Source of the DNA: JAXGOI01 sp040767605
Lineage (GTDB): Bacteria > Bacillota > Dehalobacteriia > UBA4068
Length of the DNA: 64,000 nt
Direction of reading: 5' to 3'
Assembly: GCA_040767605.1 (NCBI GenBank)
Contig: JAXGOI010000001.1
Span: 1,054,001-1,118,000, forward strand
Shown here: positions 15,776 through 23,675 of the stretch, one piece after another
Layout of the letters: every line of letters begins with the position of its first letter
How positions within the stretch are numbered: the first letter of the stretch is position 1
Notes under the pieces: model-generated
Seen by the model: the letters and a program-made list of their open reading frames with translations, nothing else
What the model was told of the DNA's origin: nothing
Databases searched by the model: none
Made by a program: the position numbers and the translations under genes

Positions 15776-17674
15776 ATGGGATTGAATCTAAAGAAAAATC
15801 AATATTTAGCCGGCAAATATCCGGTAATTGTAATTGGGGCCGGCCATGCCGGCTGTGAGGCCGCCTTGGCCTCCGCTCGTATGGGCATTAAAACCCTTTT
15901 AATTACCCTAAGCCCGGAAACCACCGCTATGCTGGCCTGTAACCCTTCTATCGGCGGCTCCGCCAAAAGCACGGTAGTTAGGGAAATTGATGCCCTTGGG
16001 GGAGCCATGGCCGTTGTGGCGGATAAAGCCCAAATACAGCTGAGAATGTTAAATACAGGGAAAGGCCCGGCTGTGCAGGGGATTCGCGGCCAAATGGATA
16101 AGCCCGGCTATCAAATGACGATGCGGCATATTTTAGAAAACGCCCCTAATCTGGATATTCGCCAGGGGGAGGCCGCAAGCCTTATTTTAAATAATAATTG
16201 CGTACGGGGTATTGTTCTTCGGGGCGGGGCTGTTTTTCAAACAGAAAGGGTGGTTTTAACCTGCGGCACCTATTTGCGGGGGAGAATTGTCATCGGCGAA
16301 TTTTCCTATGCCTCCGGCCCGGCAGGGCTGCCCCCCGCCACCTTAATGGGGGAGTATTTAGAAAGCCTGGGCCTTGAAATTGAGCGCTTTAAAACCGGCA
16401 CCCCCTCCCGGGTGGATAAAAACACCATAGATTTCAGTAAAACTTTAGAGCAGCCCGGGTCCAAGGAGTTTTTAGCTTTTTCTCCCCTTACAAAAGAAGA
16501 AGATTTTTATGCCCGGCCCCATATGTCCTGCTGGTTAAGTTATACTAATGAGGCTACTCATCAGGTAGTGCGGGATAATTTGCACCGTTCCCCGCTGTAC
16601 AGCGGGGATATTAAAGGCGTAGGCCCCCGTTATTGCCCCTCCTTTGAAGATAAAGTGGTTCGCTTTGCCCACCGCAATTCCCATCAGGTTTTTTTGGAAC
16701 CTGAGGGGCTGGATTGCCGGGAATACTATGTGCAGGGAATGTCTTCAAGCCTTCCGGAGGATGTGCAAATTTCTTTTATGCGCACCGTCCCCGGTTTAGA
16801 AAATATAATCTTCATCCGCCCCGGCTATGCCATTGAATATGATTGCCTGCAGCCTACCCAGTTAAAATTAACCCTTGAGCATAAGGAAATTAAGGGCCTT
16901 TTTCCGGCGGGGCAAATTAACGGCACCTCCGGCTATGAGGAGGCGGCGGGCCAGGGGCTTATTGCAGGCATAAATGCCGCCGGAGTTTTTTTAGATAAAC
17001 CACCCCTTATTATGGGGAGGGAGAATTCCTATATCGGCGTTATGATTGACGATTTAGTTACCAAAGGTGTGCAGGAGCCTTACCGGCTTTTTACCTCCCT
17101 TTCCGAATACCGGCTTCTTATGCGGCAGGATAATGCCGATATGCGACTGACGGATATTGCCCTTGAATACGGCCTTATCAGCGAGGAGCGCCAAAGGCTT
17201 TTCTTTGCGAAAAAAGAGGCTGTGGAAAGAGAAATCACTAGGTTTAAAGATTATTATCCTTCTCCCAGCCAGCTTGAGGAATTGGGCCTTAGCGCCAAGG
17301 GGGGAACCTCCTTAGCCGGGCTGCTGCGGCGGGCGGATATAAGCTATGAGTTTTTAACGGAGTACTTCCCTCCCCCCGAGCCCCTAAAAGCTAAAGAGGC
17401 GGAGGCTGTGGAGATTGCCCTTAAATATGAGGGCTATATAGAAAAACAAGCCCAGCAGGTAGAGCGCTTCCATAAGCTGGAGAAAAAACTTTTACCTGCG
17501 GAGCTGGATTATTTTCAAATTAGGGGGCTTTCTAATGAATCCGCCCAGAAGCTGGCTAAATTGCGCCCGGTATCCGTCGGCCAGGCCTCCAGAATTACCG
17601 GAGTTTCCCCAGCGGATATAAATGTTTTGCTTATTTACCTTCAGCAATGGGGTAAAATGCAGAATAAAAATTAA
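15776..17674 (+). CDS. mnmG: tRNA uridine-5-carboxymethylaminomethyl modification enzyme MnmG (GidA)
   Basis: FAD-dependent partner of MnmE. 632 residues. The FAD-binding loop VIVIGAGHAGCEAALASARMG opens the protein, followed by ACNPSIGGSAKS (conserved cysteine), GLPPATL and the C-terminal helical region ending RITGVSPADINVLLIYLQQ. The reading frame stays open to an ATG at 15749, but that codon belongs to parS site 1 and would give MFHVKQ, a translated parS. The ATG at 15776 sits behind AAGGGAG and gives the normal length, so it is chosen. rsmG follows in the usual order. Confidence 0.96.
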   Translation: MGLNLKKNQYLAGKYPVIVIGAGHAGCEAALASARMGIKTLLITLSPETTAMLACNPSIGGSAKSTVVREIDALGGAMAVVADKAQIQLRMLNTGKGPAVQGIRGQMDKPGYQMTMRHILENAPNLDIRQGEAASLILNNNCVRGIVLRGGAVFQTERVVLTCGTYLRGRIVIGEFSYASGPAGLPPATLMGEYLESLGLEIERFKTGTPSRVDKNTIDFSKTLEQPGSKEFLAFSPLTKEEDFYARPHMSCWLSYTNEATHQVVRDNLHRSPLYSGDIKGVGPRYCPSFEDKVVRFAHRNSHQVFLEPEGLDCREYYVQGMSSSLPEDVQISFMRTVPGLENIIFIRPGYAIEYDCLQPTQLKLTLEHKEIKGLFPAGQINGTSGYEEAAGQGLIAGINAAGVFLDKPPLIMGRENSYIGVMIDDLVTKGVQEPYRLFTSLSEYRLLMRQDNADMRLTDIALEYGLISEERQRLFFAKKEAVEREITRFKDYYPSPSQLEELGLSAKGGTSLAGLLRRADISYEFLTEYFPPPEPLKAKEAEAVEIALKYEGYIEKQAQQVERFHKLEKKLLPAELDYFQIRGLSNESAQKLAKLRPVSVGQASRITGVSPADINVLLIYLQQWGKMQNKN

Positions 17675-17676
17675 AA

Positions 17677-17692
17677 TGTTTCATGTGAAACA
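17677..17692. promoter_or_regulatory. parS site 2
   Basis: TGTTTCATGTGAAACA, identical to site 1, three bases after the mnmG stop codon and 67 bases before rsmG. Confidence 0.93.
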
Positions 17693-17759
17693 ATGCGGCT
17701 AAAAAACCGGGCTTAAAACTTCGGCCCTTAACTAAGAGAATTCTGCCGCCGGGGGTTTT

Positions 17760-18506
17760 ATGGAAAAGAACAAAGCAAAAGTTGAAGAGGTTTTTATAAA
17801 AGAGTTTAAAGAGAAGCTTTTTAGCCTTTTGCCGCCGGGAATAAGCCTCTCTTCTGGGGATGTTGAGGCTATGGCCTTACATTGGCATTTAATTGAGGCT
17901 ACCAACCGCCATACAAATTTAACGGCCATAAAGGAATTGGATGCCGCAATTCAAAAGCATTATTTAGATTCTCTCTTTCTTTTGCCCTGGGTAAATTCAG
18001 ACCAAAGGGTTTTGGATATTGGTAGCGGGGCCGGCTTTCCCGGCATACCTTTAGCTATTGCCGCCAAAAAAAGCAGGTTTTTTCTTTTGGATTCCTCCGC
18101 CAAACGCTGCGCCTTTTTAGAAGAATGCCGCAAAAAACTGGGGCTTGAAAATATTACTGTTTTAAACTCCCGGGCCGAAAAAGCCGGGCGAGATAAAGAC
18201 CTAAGGGAGACTTTTAAGGTAGTTACCGCCAGAGCGGTGGGGGCTTTACCTGTGCTTTTGGAATATGCCCTGCCCTTTGTTGAAATCGGGGGGCTGTTTA
18301 TTTCTCCCAAAGGCCCGGCCTTAGATGAGGAATTAGCCGCCTCCCCCTCGGCTTTAGAGATATTGGGGGGAAAATATTTAGAGAGCCGGGAATACCGCCT
18401 GCCGGGAGGGGAAATCAGGCGCCTTGCCTTTTTTTTAAAGGAAGCCCCTACCCCTTTAAAATACCCCCGCCGCGAGGGTATGCCCGAGAAAAAACCCCTT
18501 CTTTAG
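17760..18506 (+). CDS. rsmG: 16S rRNA (guanine527-N7) methyltransferase RsmG (GidB)
   Basis: SAM-dependent enzyme that methylates G527 of 16S rRNA. 248 residues with the SAM-binding motif VLDIGSGAGFPGIPLAIA, NLTAIKELDAAIQKHYLDSL just before it, and RAVGALPVLLEYALPFV in the C-terminal half, all in family order. The ATG at 17760 follows GGGGG with a four-base spacer. It is the last gene of the mnmE-mnmG-rsmG set, ending at a terminator before parS site 3. Confidence 0.95.
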   Translation: MEKNKAKVEEVFIKEFKEKLFSLLPPGISLSSGDVEAMALHWHLIEATNRHTNLTAIKELDAAIQKHYLDSLFLLPWVNSDQRVLDIGSGAGFPGIPLAIAAKKSRFFLLDSSAKRCAFLEECRKKLGLENITVLNSRAEKAGRDKDLRETFKVVTARAVGALPVLLEYALPFVEIGGLFISPKGPALDEELAASPSALEILGGKYLESREYRLPGGEIRRLAFFLKEAPTPLKYPRREGMPEKKPLL

Positions 18507-18552
18507 CGCCTGAAGCCCTATAAAAAAATCGCAAATAAAATAAATAAAAAAC

Positions 18553-18577
18553 AAAAGCGCCGAAGCGCGCTTTTTTG
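18553..18577 (+). terminator. Intrinsic terminator after rsmG
   Basis: AAAAGCGC, loop CGAAGC, GCGCTTTT, then more T. Eight-bp stem. Confidence 0.85.
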
Positions 18578-18587
18578 TTTAGTTAAA

Positions 18588-18603
18588 TGTTTCACATGAA
18601 ACA
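18588..18603. promoter_or_regulatory. parS site 3
   Basis: TGTTTCACATGAAACA, the reverse complement of sites 1 and 2, located between the rsmG terminator and parA. Confidence 0.93.
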
Positions 18604-18647
18604 CTTATAAAACGGGCATAGTTTTTTGCCCGGGGGGCGATGTTGGT

Positions 18648-18776
18648 GGGAAAGAGACGGAGAAAGAGGGACAGAGAAAGAGGGACAGAGAAAGAGGGAC
18701 AGAGAAAGAGAGGCGGAGGAAGAGGGGCAGGGGAAGGGAGACGGAGGAAGAGGGGCGGAGAAAGAGAGACGGCAGC
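18648..18776 (+). repeat. T-free, purine-rich tandem repeat before parA
   Basis: 129 bases without a single T and with only scattered C. It includes three perfect 14-bp copies of GAGAAAGAGGGACA (18660-18701) followed by degenerate copies rich in GGAGGAAGAGG. A frame of 80 codons crosses it, but a 14-bp period is not a multiple of three and the product would be pure low complexity, so I treat it as DNA structure rather than a gene. The rest of the rsmG-parA gap (18507-18991) holds the terminator and parS site 3; I could not find a convincing parA promoter. Confidence 0.85.
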
Positions 18777-18991
18777 TTGTTTAAAAGCAGGGGTTCCCGG
18801 TTATCTTCGTAAAATCATTATGGGGCGTTGGCGAATAAACAAAAGGGCTATTCTATATGCCGGATTAGGGGTTTATGTCTAAATAAAAAGGAAGAAACCC
18901 CTTTGCGTTGAATAAATATAATGGCCTGCTCTTAGGGTGTGGCTCTTATACCCGGGGCCTTCTTAGGTTCAAAAAAGAAAGAGGCAAAAAA

Positions 18992-19792
18992 ATGGGAAAA
19001 ATCATCGCTTTTGTTAATCAAAAGGGCGGCGTAGCCAAAACCACAACCGCCATTAATTTAGGGGCCTGCCTGGCTCAAAACGGGAAAAATATCCTCCTTG
19101 TGGACTGCGACCCTCAGGGTAATGCCACCAGCGGCCTGGGTATAAACCGCCGCCAGGTGGAGCACTGCATTTATGATGTTCTCATTCATTCCGTTCCGGC
19201 TCAATCTGTAATTTTACAAACAGCCTTCCCCCGCCTGGATATTCTTCCGGCAACAATTCAATTGGCCGGGGCCGAAATAGAGCTGGTTTCTTCCATTTCC
19301 CGGGAAACCAAGCTTAAAAGAGCCTTAAAAACCGTGGGGAAAAAATATGACTATGTTTTATTAGATTGCCCCCCCTCTTTAGGGCTTTTAACCCTAAATG
19401 CCCTGACTGCGGCGGATAGTATTATTATCCCCCTGCAATGCGAATATTACGCTCTGGAGGGGGTAAGCCAGCTTTTAAATACCTATGAGCTTGTAAAAAG
19501 GCATTTAAACCCGGATTTGGAGCTGGAGGGGGTGCTTCTGACTATGTTTGACCCCCGGACAAATCTCTCTCTTCAGGTTATGGAGGAGGCCAAAGAGCAT
19601 TTTAAAAATAAAATGTTCCGGACGGTTATCCCCAGAAATGTGCGGCTTTCCGAGGCCCCCAGCCACGGCTTGCCTATAATACATTATGACGGAAAATCCA
19701 AAGGGGCCGAGGTATATTGCAGCTTTGCCCAGGAGTTTTTAGGTAAAAACGGAGATGCCGGCTGCCCTGCGCCCTTGTTTGAAAAAGAATAG
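18992..19792 (+). CDS. parA: Chromosome partitioning ATPase ParA (Soj)
   Basis: Deviant-Walker ATPase that works with ParB-parS in origin segregation and modulates DnaA in Bacillus. 266 residues from MGKIIAFVNQKGGVAKTTTA, with the signature lysine in KGGVAKTT, LLVDCDPQGNATSGLG and VLLDCPPSLGLLTLNAL. The frame is open to a TTG at 18908, but that head (28 residues) lacks a ribosome site. The ATG at 18992 follows AGAGG and gives the usual start. parB follows 44 bases downstream. Confidence 0.96.
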   Translation: MGKIIAFVNQKGGVAKTTTAINLGACLAQNGKNILLVDCDPQGNATSGLGINRRQVEHCIYDVLIHSVPAQSVILQTAFPRLDILPATIQLAGAEIELVSSISRETKLKRALKTVGKKYDYVLLDCPPSLGLLTLNALTAADSIIIPLQCEYYALEGVSQLLNTYELVKRHLNPDLELEGVLLTMFDPRTNLSLQVMEEAKEHFKNKMFRTVIPRNVRLSEAPSHGLPIIHYDGKSKGAEVYCSFAQEFLGKNGDAGCPAPLFEKE

Positions 19793-19836
19793 ACAAAAGG
19801 TTTTATTGCGGCGTTTAATATAAGGAGGCTTGTTTT

Positions 19837-20724
19837 ATGGTAAAAAAAGGCTTAGGCAAGGGGCTAGCTGCCCTTTTTGATGAAAACATAAATCCCCCCG
19901 CCCCTTCCGGCGAAGAAATTATCCGTTTGCCCATAAGCCGAATAAAGCCTAACCCCAATCAGCCCAGGAAGGCTTTTAATGAGGAAAAGCTGGCGGAGAT
20001 GGCGGAATCCCTGCGCCAATACGGGCTGGTGCAGCCCCTTGTTGTTATTAAAACCAAAGACAGCCCCGAAAAAGACCCCTGTTATGAAATTGTAGCAGGC
20101 GAGCGCCGCTGGCGGGCGGCTCAATTAGCCAATTTGGAAGAGCTGTCCTGCATTATCCGGGAACTCTCTCCTGAAGAAATAGTGGAAATTTCTTTAATCG
20201 AGAATATTCAAAGGGAAGATTTAAATATTATGGAGGAGGCGGAAACCTACCGCCAGCTTATGGAAAGCTTCGGACATACTCAGGGAGATTTAGCCCGCCG
20301 CCTGGGCAAAAGCCGCCCTTATATTGCCAATACTTTACGTTTATTAAATTTAGAGCCTTCTTTAAAATCTCTTTTGCAGGAGGGGCATTTAAGCCCGGGG
20401 CATGGCAGAGCCCTGCTTATGGTGGGGGATACTGCCTTAAGGCTTAAAATGGCAAAGCGTATAATTACCGGTAAGCTCTCGGTACGCCAGGCGGAGGATT
20501 TGGCAAGGCAGATAAACAAAGAAAAAGCCTTAATTTTGCCGAAAAAACAAAATAAAGAAGAAGCCCCTATTTTAAGGGAAATTGCAAACCGCTTGCGCCT
20601 GCGTTTGGCTACTCAGGTTAAGGTAGAAAAGCGCGGAAAAGGGGGAAGAATAATTGTAGAATATTATTCCGATAATGATTTGCAAAGGGTTTTAGATGAG
20701 CTCCTCCCGGGGGAGGAATTTTAA
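19837..20724 (+). CDS. parB: Chromosome partitioning protein ParB (Spo0J)
   Basis: CTP-dependent DNA clamp that loads at parS. 295 residues: a basic N terminus with GLGKGLAALF (ParA-stimulating), the ParB/Srx domain with ISRIKPNPNQPRKAF and IVAGERRWRAAQ (CTP-binding region), ENIQREDLNIMEEAETYRQLM, the HTH segment GDLARRLGKSRPYIANTLRLL, and a C-terminal dimer domain. The ATG at 19837 follows AAGGAGG. Three parS sites lie within 4.1 kb upstream. A strong terminator follows. Confidence 0.97.
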   Translation: MVKKGLGKGLAALFDENINPPAPSGEEIIRLPISRIKPNPNQPRKAFNEEKLAEMAESLRQYGLVQPLVVIKTKDSPEKDPCYEIVAGERRWRAAQLANLEELSCIIRELSPEEIVEISLIENIQREDLNIMEEAETYRQLMESFGHTQGDLARRLGKSRPYIANTLRLLNLEPSLKSLLQEGHLSPGHGRALLMVGDTALRLKMAKRIITGKLSVRQAEDLARQINKEKALILPKKQNKEEAPILREIANRLRLRLATQVKVEKRGKGGRIIVEYYSDNDLQRVLDELLPGEEF

Positions 20725-20750
20725 AAAGCGTTATAAAACATAAGTTAAAA

Positions 20751-20780
20751 GGCGGAGCGTAAAAGCGCTCCGCCTCTTTT
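20751..20780 (+). terminator. Intrinsic terminator after parB
   Basis: Perfect 9-bp stem GGCGGAGCG/CGCTCCGCC with a six-base loop, then TCTTTTAT. Confidence 0.9.
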
Positions 20781-20790
20781 ATTTCAAAAA

Positions 20791-20972
20791 CTATCCACAA
20801 TCCTGATTGTTAAAGCAGTTTTATTAAAAAAGAAACATGGCATAAGCTGTGACAAAGCTCTAAGGCTCTTAACTGGGGTTATAAAGAAATGCCAGCATGG
20901 CCAATTCCTTTAAGAAAGTGAGTAATGTTTTTTTGTATCCGAAAAACCAAAGTTTTCCACAGTTTATCAACA
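20791..20972 (+). promoter_or_regulatory. Cluster of three near-consensus DnaA boxes
   Basis: CTATCCACA at 20791-20799, TTTTCCACA at 20953-20961 and TTATCAACA at 20964-20972, each one mismatch from TTATCCACA and all in one orientation. The surrounding 394-bp gap (20725-21118) holds no gene I can support. The last two boxes are two bases apart, a spacing suited to cooperative DnaA binding. Confidence 0.5.
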
Positions 20973-21118
20973 AGGGAAAAATAAGTGTCTTAGCCGTGGT
21001 AAAATAAAAAACTTTTTCTATAAAAAACTCAAAACGGAGTAATTTTAAACCTTAGGTTTCTTTTTAATAGAGATTATTCTAAAAAGGTTTTCTCTGTTAT
21101 CAGGTTTATAATGTCGGA

Positions 21119-21796
21119 TTATGCGGCGGCGCGAGGGCCCGCCGGGTTTAAAGCTTTTTTAAGCCTTGTGTTTTTTCTTTCCAGGCGCTTTTTTTGATAG
21201 GCAATTATGGAATAATAAATGAGGGGAAAAACAAGCGCATAAACAATGGCAAAAAGAATAAAGCTGGCAATAAAAAAATTGGCCCCGAAGGCTAAAATAG
21301 AGGAGGGGTCAAAAAGCTTTTGCCGGGTAACAATTTCCAATGCCTCGCTGCTTTGGGTGGCTAAATCATCAACCACAATTTTCCCCCGGCCTATAAAGCC
21401 CGCCACAACTAAATCCAGGGCATAAAAAAACGGCGTAAGGGGGGTAGCAGCAATAGAGGCTAAAACCCCGGCTGTTTTATTGGCCCGGCAAAGCAGGGCA
21501 AATAAAAAGGTTACCGGCGCCCCCAGGCCAAAAGAGGGCACAAAAGAAAAGGCAATCCCAAAGGCAATAGGCAGGGCTAAAGACATAGCGGCCCCCTTTA
21601 GGCTAATAAGCATATACCAGCGGTAGCGGATAATCCTCCTTAACCTGCTGATTTTTTGCGAAAGAGAAAACCCCTGTTTTTCCGGGGTTTTCTCTATTCT
21701 GTTTTCTTTTTTTGCATTTGAATAAGCAGAGGCGGCAGGCTTACCCGCCGGGGTTTGCCCGCTCTTCTTTTTACGGAATATTGTTAAGCCCTCCAA
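21119..21796 (-). CDS. DUF2062 membrane protein
   Basis: 225 residues with several hydrophobic segments. The core MSLALPIAFGIAFSFVPSFGLGAPVTFLFAL, then NKTAGVLASIAATPLTPFFYALDLVVAGF, is characteristic of DUF2062, a conserved membrane family without established function (I give these as key words; the segment spans about residues 70-140). The start is uncertain. The TTG at 21796 overlaps the GGAGGG that looks like its ribosome site, so translation may begin a few codons later at a non-standard codon. It is the last gene of the minus-strand block that begins with sigma at 31.8 kb. Confidence 0.8.
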   Translation of the reverse strand: MEGLTIFRKKKSGQTPAGKPAASAYSNAKKENRIEKTPEKQGFSLSQKISRLRRIIRYRWYMLISLKGAAMSLALPIAFGIAFSFVPSFGLGAPVTFLFALLCRANKTAGVLASIAATPLTPFFYALDLVVAGFIGRGKIVVDDLATQSSEALEIVTRQKLFDPSSILAFGANFFIASFILFAIVYALVFPLIYYSIIAYQKKRLERKNTRLKKALNPAGPRAAA

Positions 21797-21836
21797 ATAA
21801 GCAATATAATCGGGTAAAACGGCTCTTTATTACAGC

Positions 21837-22691
21837 TTAGGCCTGCCCGCTGCTGCCAAAGAGGCGGATTTTCTCCCGGACTATTTCAATCATGCCCTCT
21901 CTGGCGGGGCCGAGAGCCTTTCTGGGGTCAATTTCATTGGGGTTTGCCAAAAGAACTTCTTTTACCTTGCCCATAAAGACTTCTCTAATATTGGTATCTA
22001 TATTTATTTTGCTTACACCGCGCTTAATAGCCCCCCGGATGGCATCATCCGGCACCCCGGAAGAACCATGTAAAACAATGGGAATTTTAATTAAGGCCTT
22101 AATTTTTTCTAAACGGGGCAAATCCAGCTTGGGTTCGCCTTTATACTGCCCGTGGGCGGTGCCAATGGCAATGGCAAGGGCATCAACCCCGGTTGCCTTT
22201 ACAAAGGCCAGAGCCTCATCAGGGTCTGTATAGAGGGCTTCCTTTTCGCTTACATAAATATCATCCTCGGTGCCGCCTATTTTGCCCAATTCCGCCTCTA
22301 CGGAAACCCCGCAGGCCCGGGCAACCTCTAAAACCTTATTGGTAAGGGCAATATTCTCTTCCAGGGGCAGCTTAGAGCCGTCTATCATTACGGCGGTAAA
22401 GCCTTTGGCAATACATTGCATAACCTGCTCAAAGCTGGTGCCATGGTCTAAATGAAGGGCAACGGGAATATGGGTTTTTTGGGCGGCTATTGCGGCGAGA
22501 GCCACAATATATTCCAGGCCGGCATATTTAATTGCTCCCTGGCTGGCCTGAACAATAACCGGAGAGTTTTCCGCCTCTGCCGCGGCAATAATCGCCTGGA
22601 TTATCTCCATATTATTGCAATTAAAGGCGCCTACGGCATAATTGTTTTTTTCAGCTTTATCTAAAAGCTGTTTCATGGGTACAAGTGGCAT
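21837..22691 (-). CDS. fba: Fructose-1,6-bisphosphate aldolase, class II
   Basis: Zinc aldolase of glycolysis and gluconeogenesis. 284 residues, beginning MPLVPMKQLLDKAEKNNYAV, with VALHLDHGTSFEQ (zinc/catalytic His-Asp), SVEAELGKIGGTEDD, AIGTAHGQYKGEPKLD, VLHGSSGVPDDAI and KINIDTNIR. All zinc ligands and the phosphate-binding loop are present. The ATG at 22691 follows TAGGAGG. A Clostridial-type paralogue could instead prefer tagatose bisphosphate; the sequence does not separate these reliably. Confidence 0.94.
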   Translation of the reverse strand: MPLVPMKQLLDKAEKNNYAVGAFNCNNMEIIQAIIAAAEAENSPVIVQASQGAIKYAGLEYIVALAAIAAQKTHIPVALHLDHGTSFEQVMQCIAKGFTAVMIDGSKLPLEENIALTNKVLEVARACGVSVEAELGKIGGTEDDIYVSEKEALYTDPDEALAFVKATGVDALAIAIGTAHGQYKGEPKLDLPRLEKIKALIKIPIVLHGSSGVPDDAIRGAIKRGVSKINIDTNIREVFMGKVKEVLLANPNEIDPRKALGPAREGMIEIVREKIRLFGSSGQA

Positions 22692-22729
22692 TTTTTTACC
22701 TCCTAGCTAAATTAAGCCTGTATATTAAA

Positions 22730-23386
22730 TTAATTTGTGGCCGGTTTTTTTTTAGGAGAAAAGCGCAAATAAGCCCTTTTGGCATAGAGGGCGATTTTAT
22801 CCACTCTTTTCAGCATTAATAAATCCGAGGGGCGGCGGGCTAAAATCCAAACCTGGGCACCGCATTTATTACAGTGAATACCAATACGCTGGCTTTGCAC
22901 CTCTAAATTAAAATTATGCCCGCCGCAATTACCGCAGCTTATGGCATCAAGGGCAAAAAGGCGGTTAATCTGCTGCAGGGCTCTTGCCATTATGGAGGGC
23001 TGAGCAAAGTATTCCTCTAAGGAATCGGCATAGGATATAATTAAGGTCCCCTCTTCGTTTAAGGCGTTTAAAACGGTTTCCCTTTGCCCGAGATAGGCCA
23101 GATGCATTTCGGTATCATTGCAGTTAAGGGAAAGGGGATACTCTTTTTTTAATTCGGAAAGCTCATAAATATAACTATGCTTTATGAGGCAATAGGGGCA
23201 ATCAGTATCCACATAAAGGTGTTTTTTGCCGGAGAGCCTAAGCACAAAGGCTTTGGCCCCGCAGCGGCAGGTAACGGTTTTGGGCCTGGTACCCCTTAAA
23301 GAAAACAGGGAAAGGGAGCGGTAAAGAATATACTCCTGGCAGCGGGGGCAGCGGGCCACCAGGTAAATTTCCGGCTTAATAAGCAT
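22730..23386 (-). CDS. Multi-zinc-ribbon protein, function unknown
   Basis: Not recognised with certainty. The 218-residue protein carries five Cys pairs: RCPRCQ near the N terminus, VTCRCGAKA, TDCPYC, SCGNCGG and HCNKCGAQV. These suggest two to three zinc ribbons flanking a middle segment (about residues 85-165) without cysteines. The opening CPXC resembles the CpXC family. No membrane segment or signal peptide. The start ATG at 23386, behind GGAAGGAGG, is much better than the upstream in-frame one. It lies upstream of fba on the same strand, 38 bases apart. Confidence 0.7.
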   Translation of the reverse strand: MLIKPEIYLVARCPRCQEYILYRSLSLFSLRGTRPKTVTCRCGAKAFVLRLSGKKHLYVDTDCPYCLIKHSYIYELSELKKEYPLSLNCNDTEMHLAYLGQRETVLNALNEEGTLIISYADSLEEYFAQPSIMARALQQINRLFALDAISCGNCGGHNFNLEVQSQRIGIHCNKCGAQVWILARRPSDLLMLKRVDKIALYAKRAYLRFSPKKKPATN

Positions 23387-23675
23387 ATTCTTCCTCCTTC
23401 CCATAGGCATAGGCTAAGGGTTTAAATTAAATAAAGCTTTTAAAATAATAGCGTAGATTAATAAAAGATTTTTTAAAAACAAGGCGCAAAAAAGCAACTG
23501 CCTCTCTATTCTCTTTTGCTTTGGGGAAACCCTCTTTAAAAAGTTAATTCGCTTTTAATTAGCGGCCCGGTTTTTGCTTAAAAGAGAGAATAAAAAAAGC
23601 TGCTGGCAAAAGGTTGTTTATAGATTATTTAGTAAGCCATATAAGAGATTAAACCAAAGAATACTTAAAAATAGT

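Noticed and set aside
18640..18882. 80-codon plus-strand frame before parA
   Set aside because: It is produced by the T-free 14-bp repeat; the period is not a multiple of three and there is no family content.
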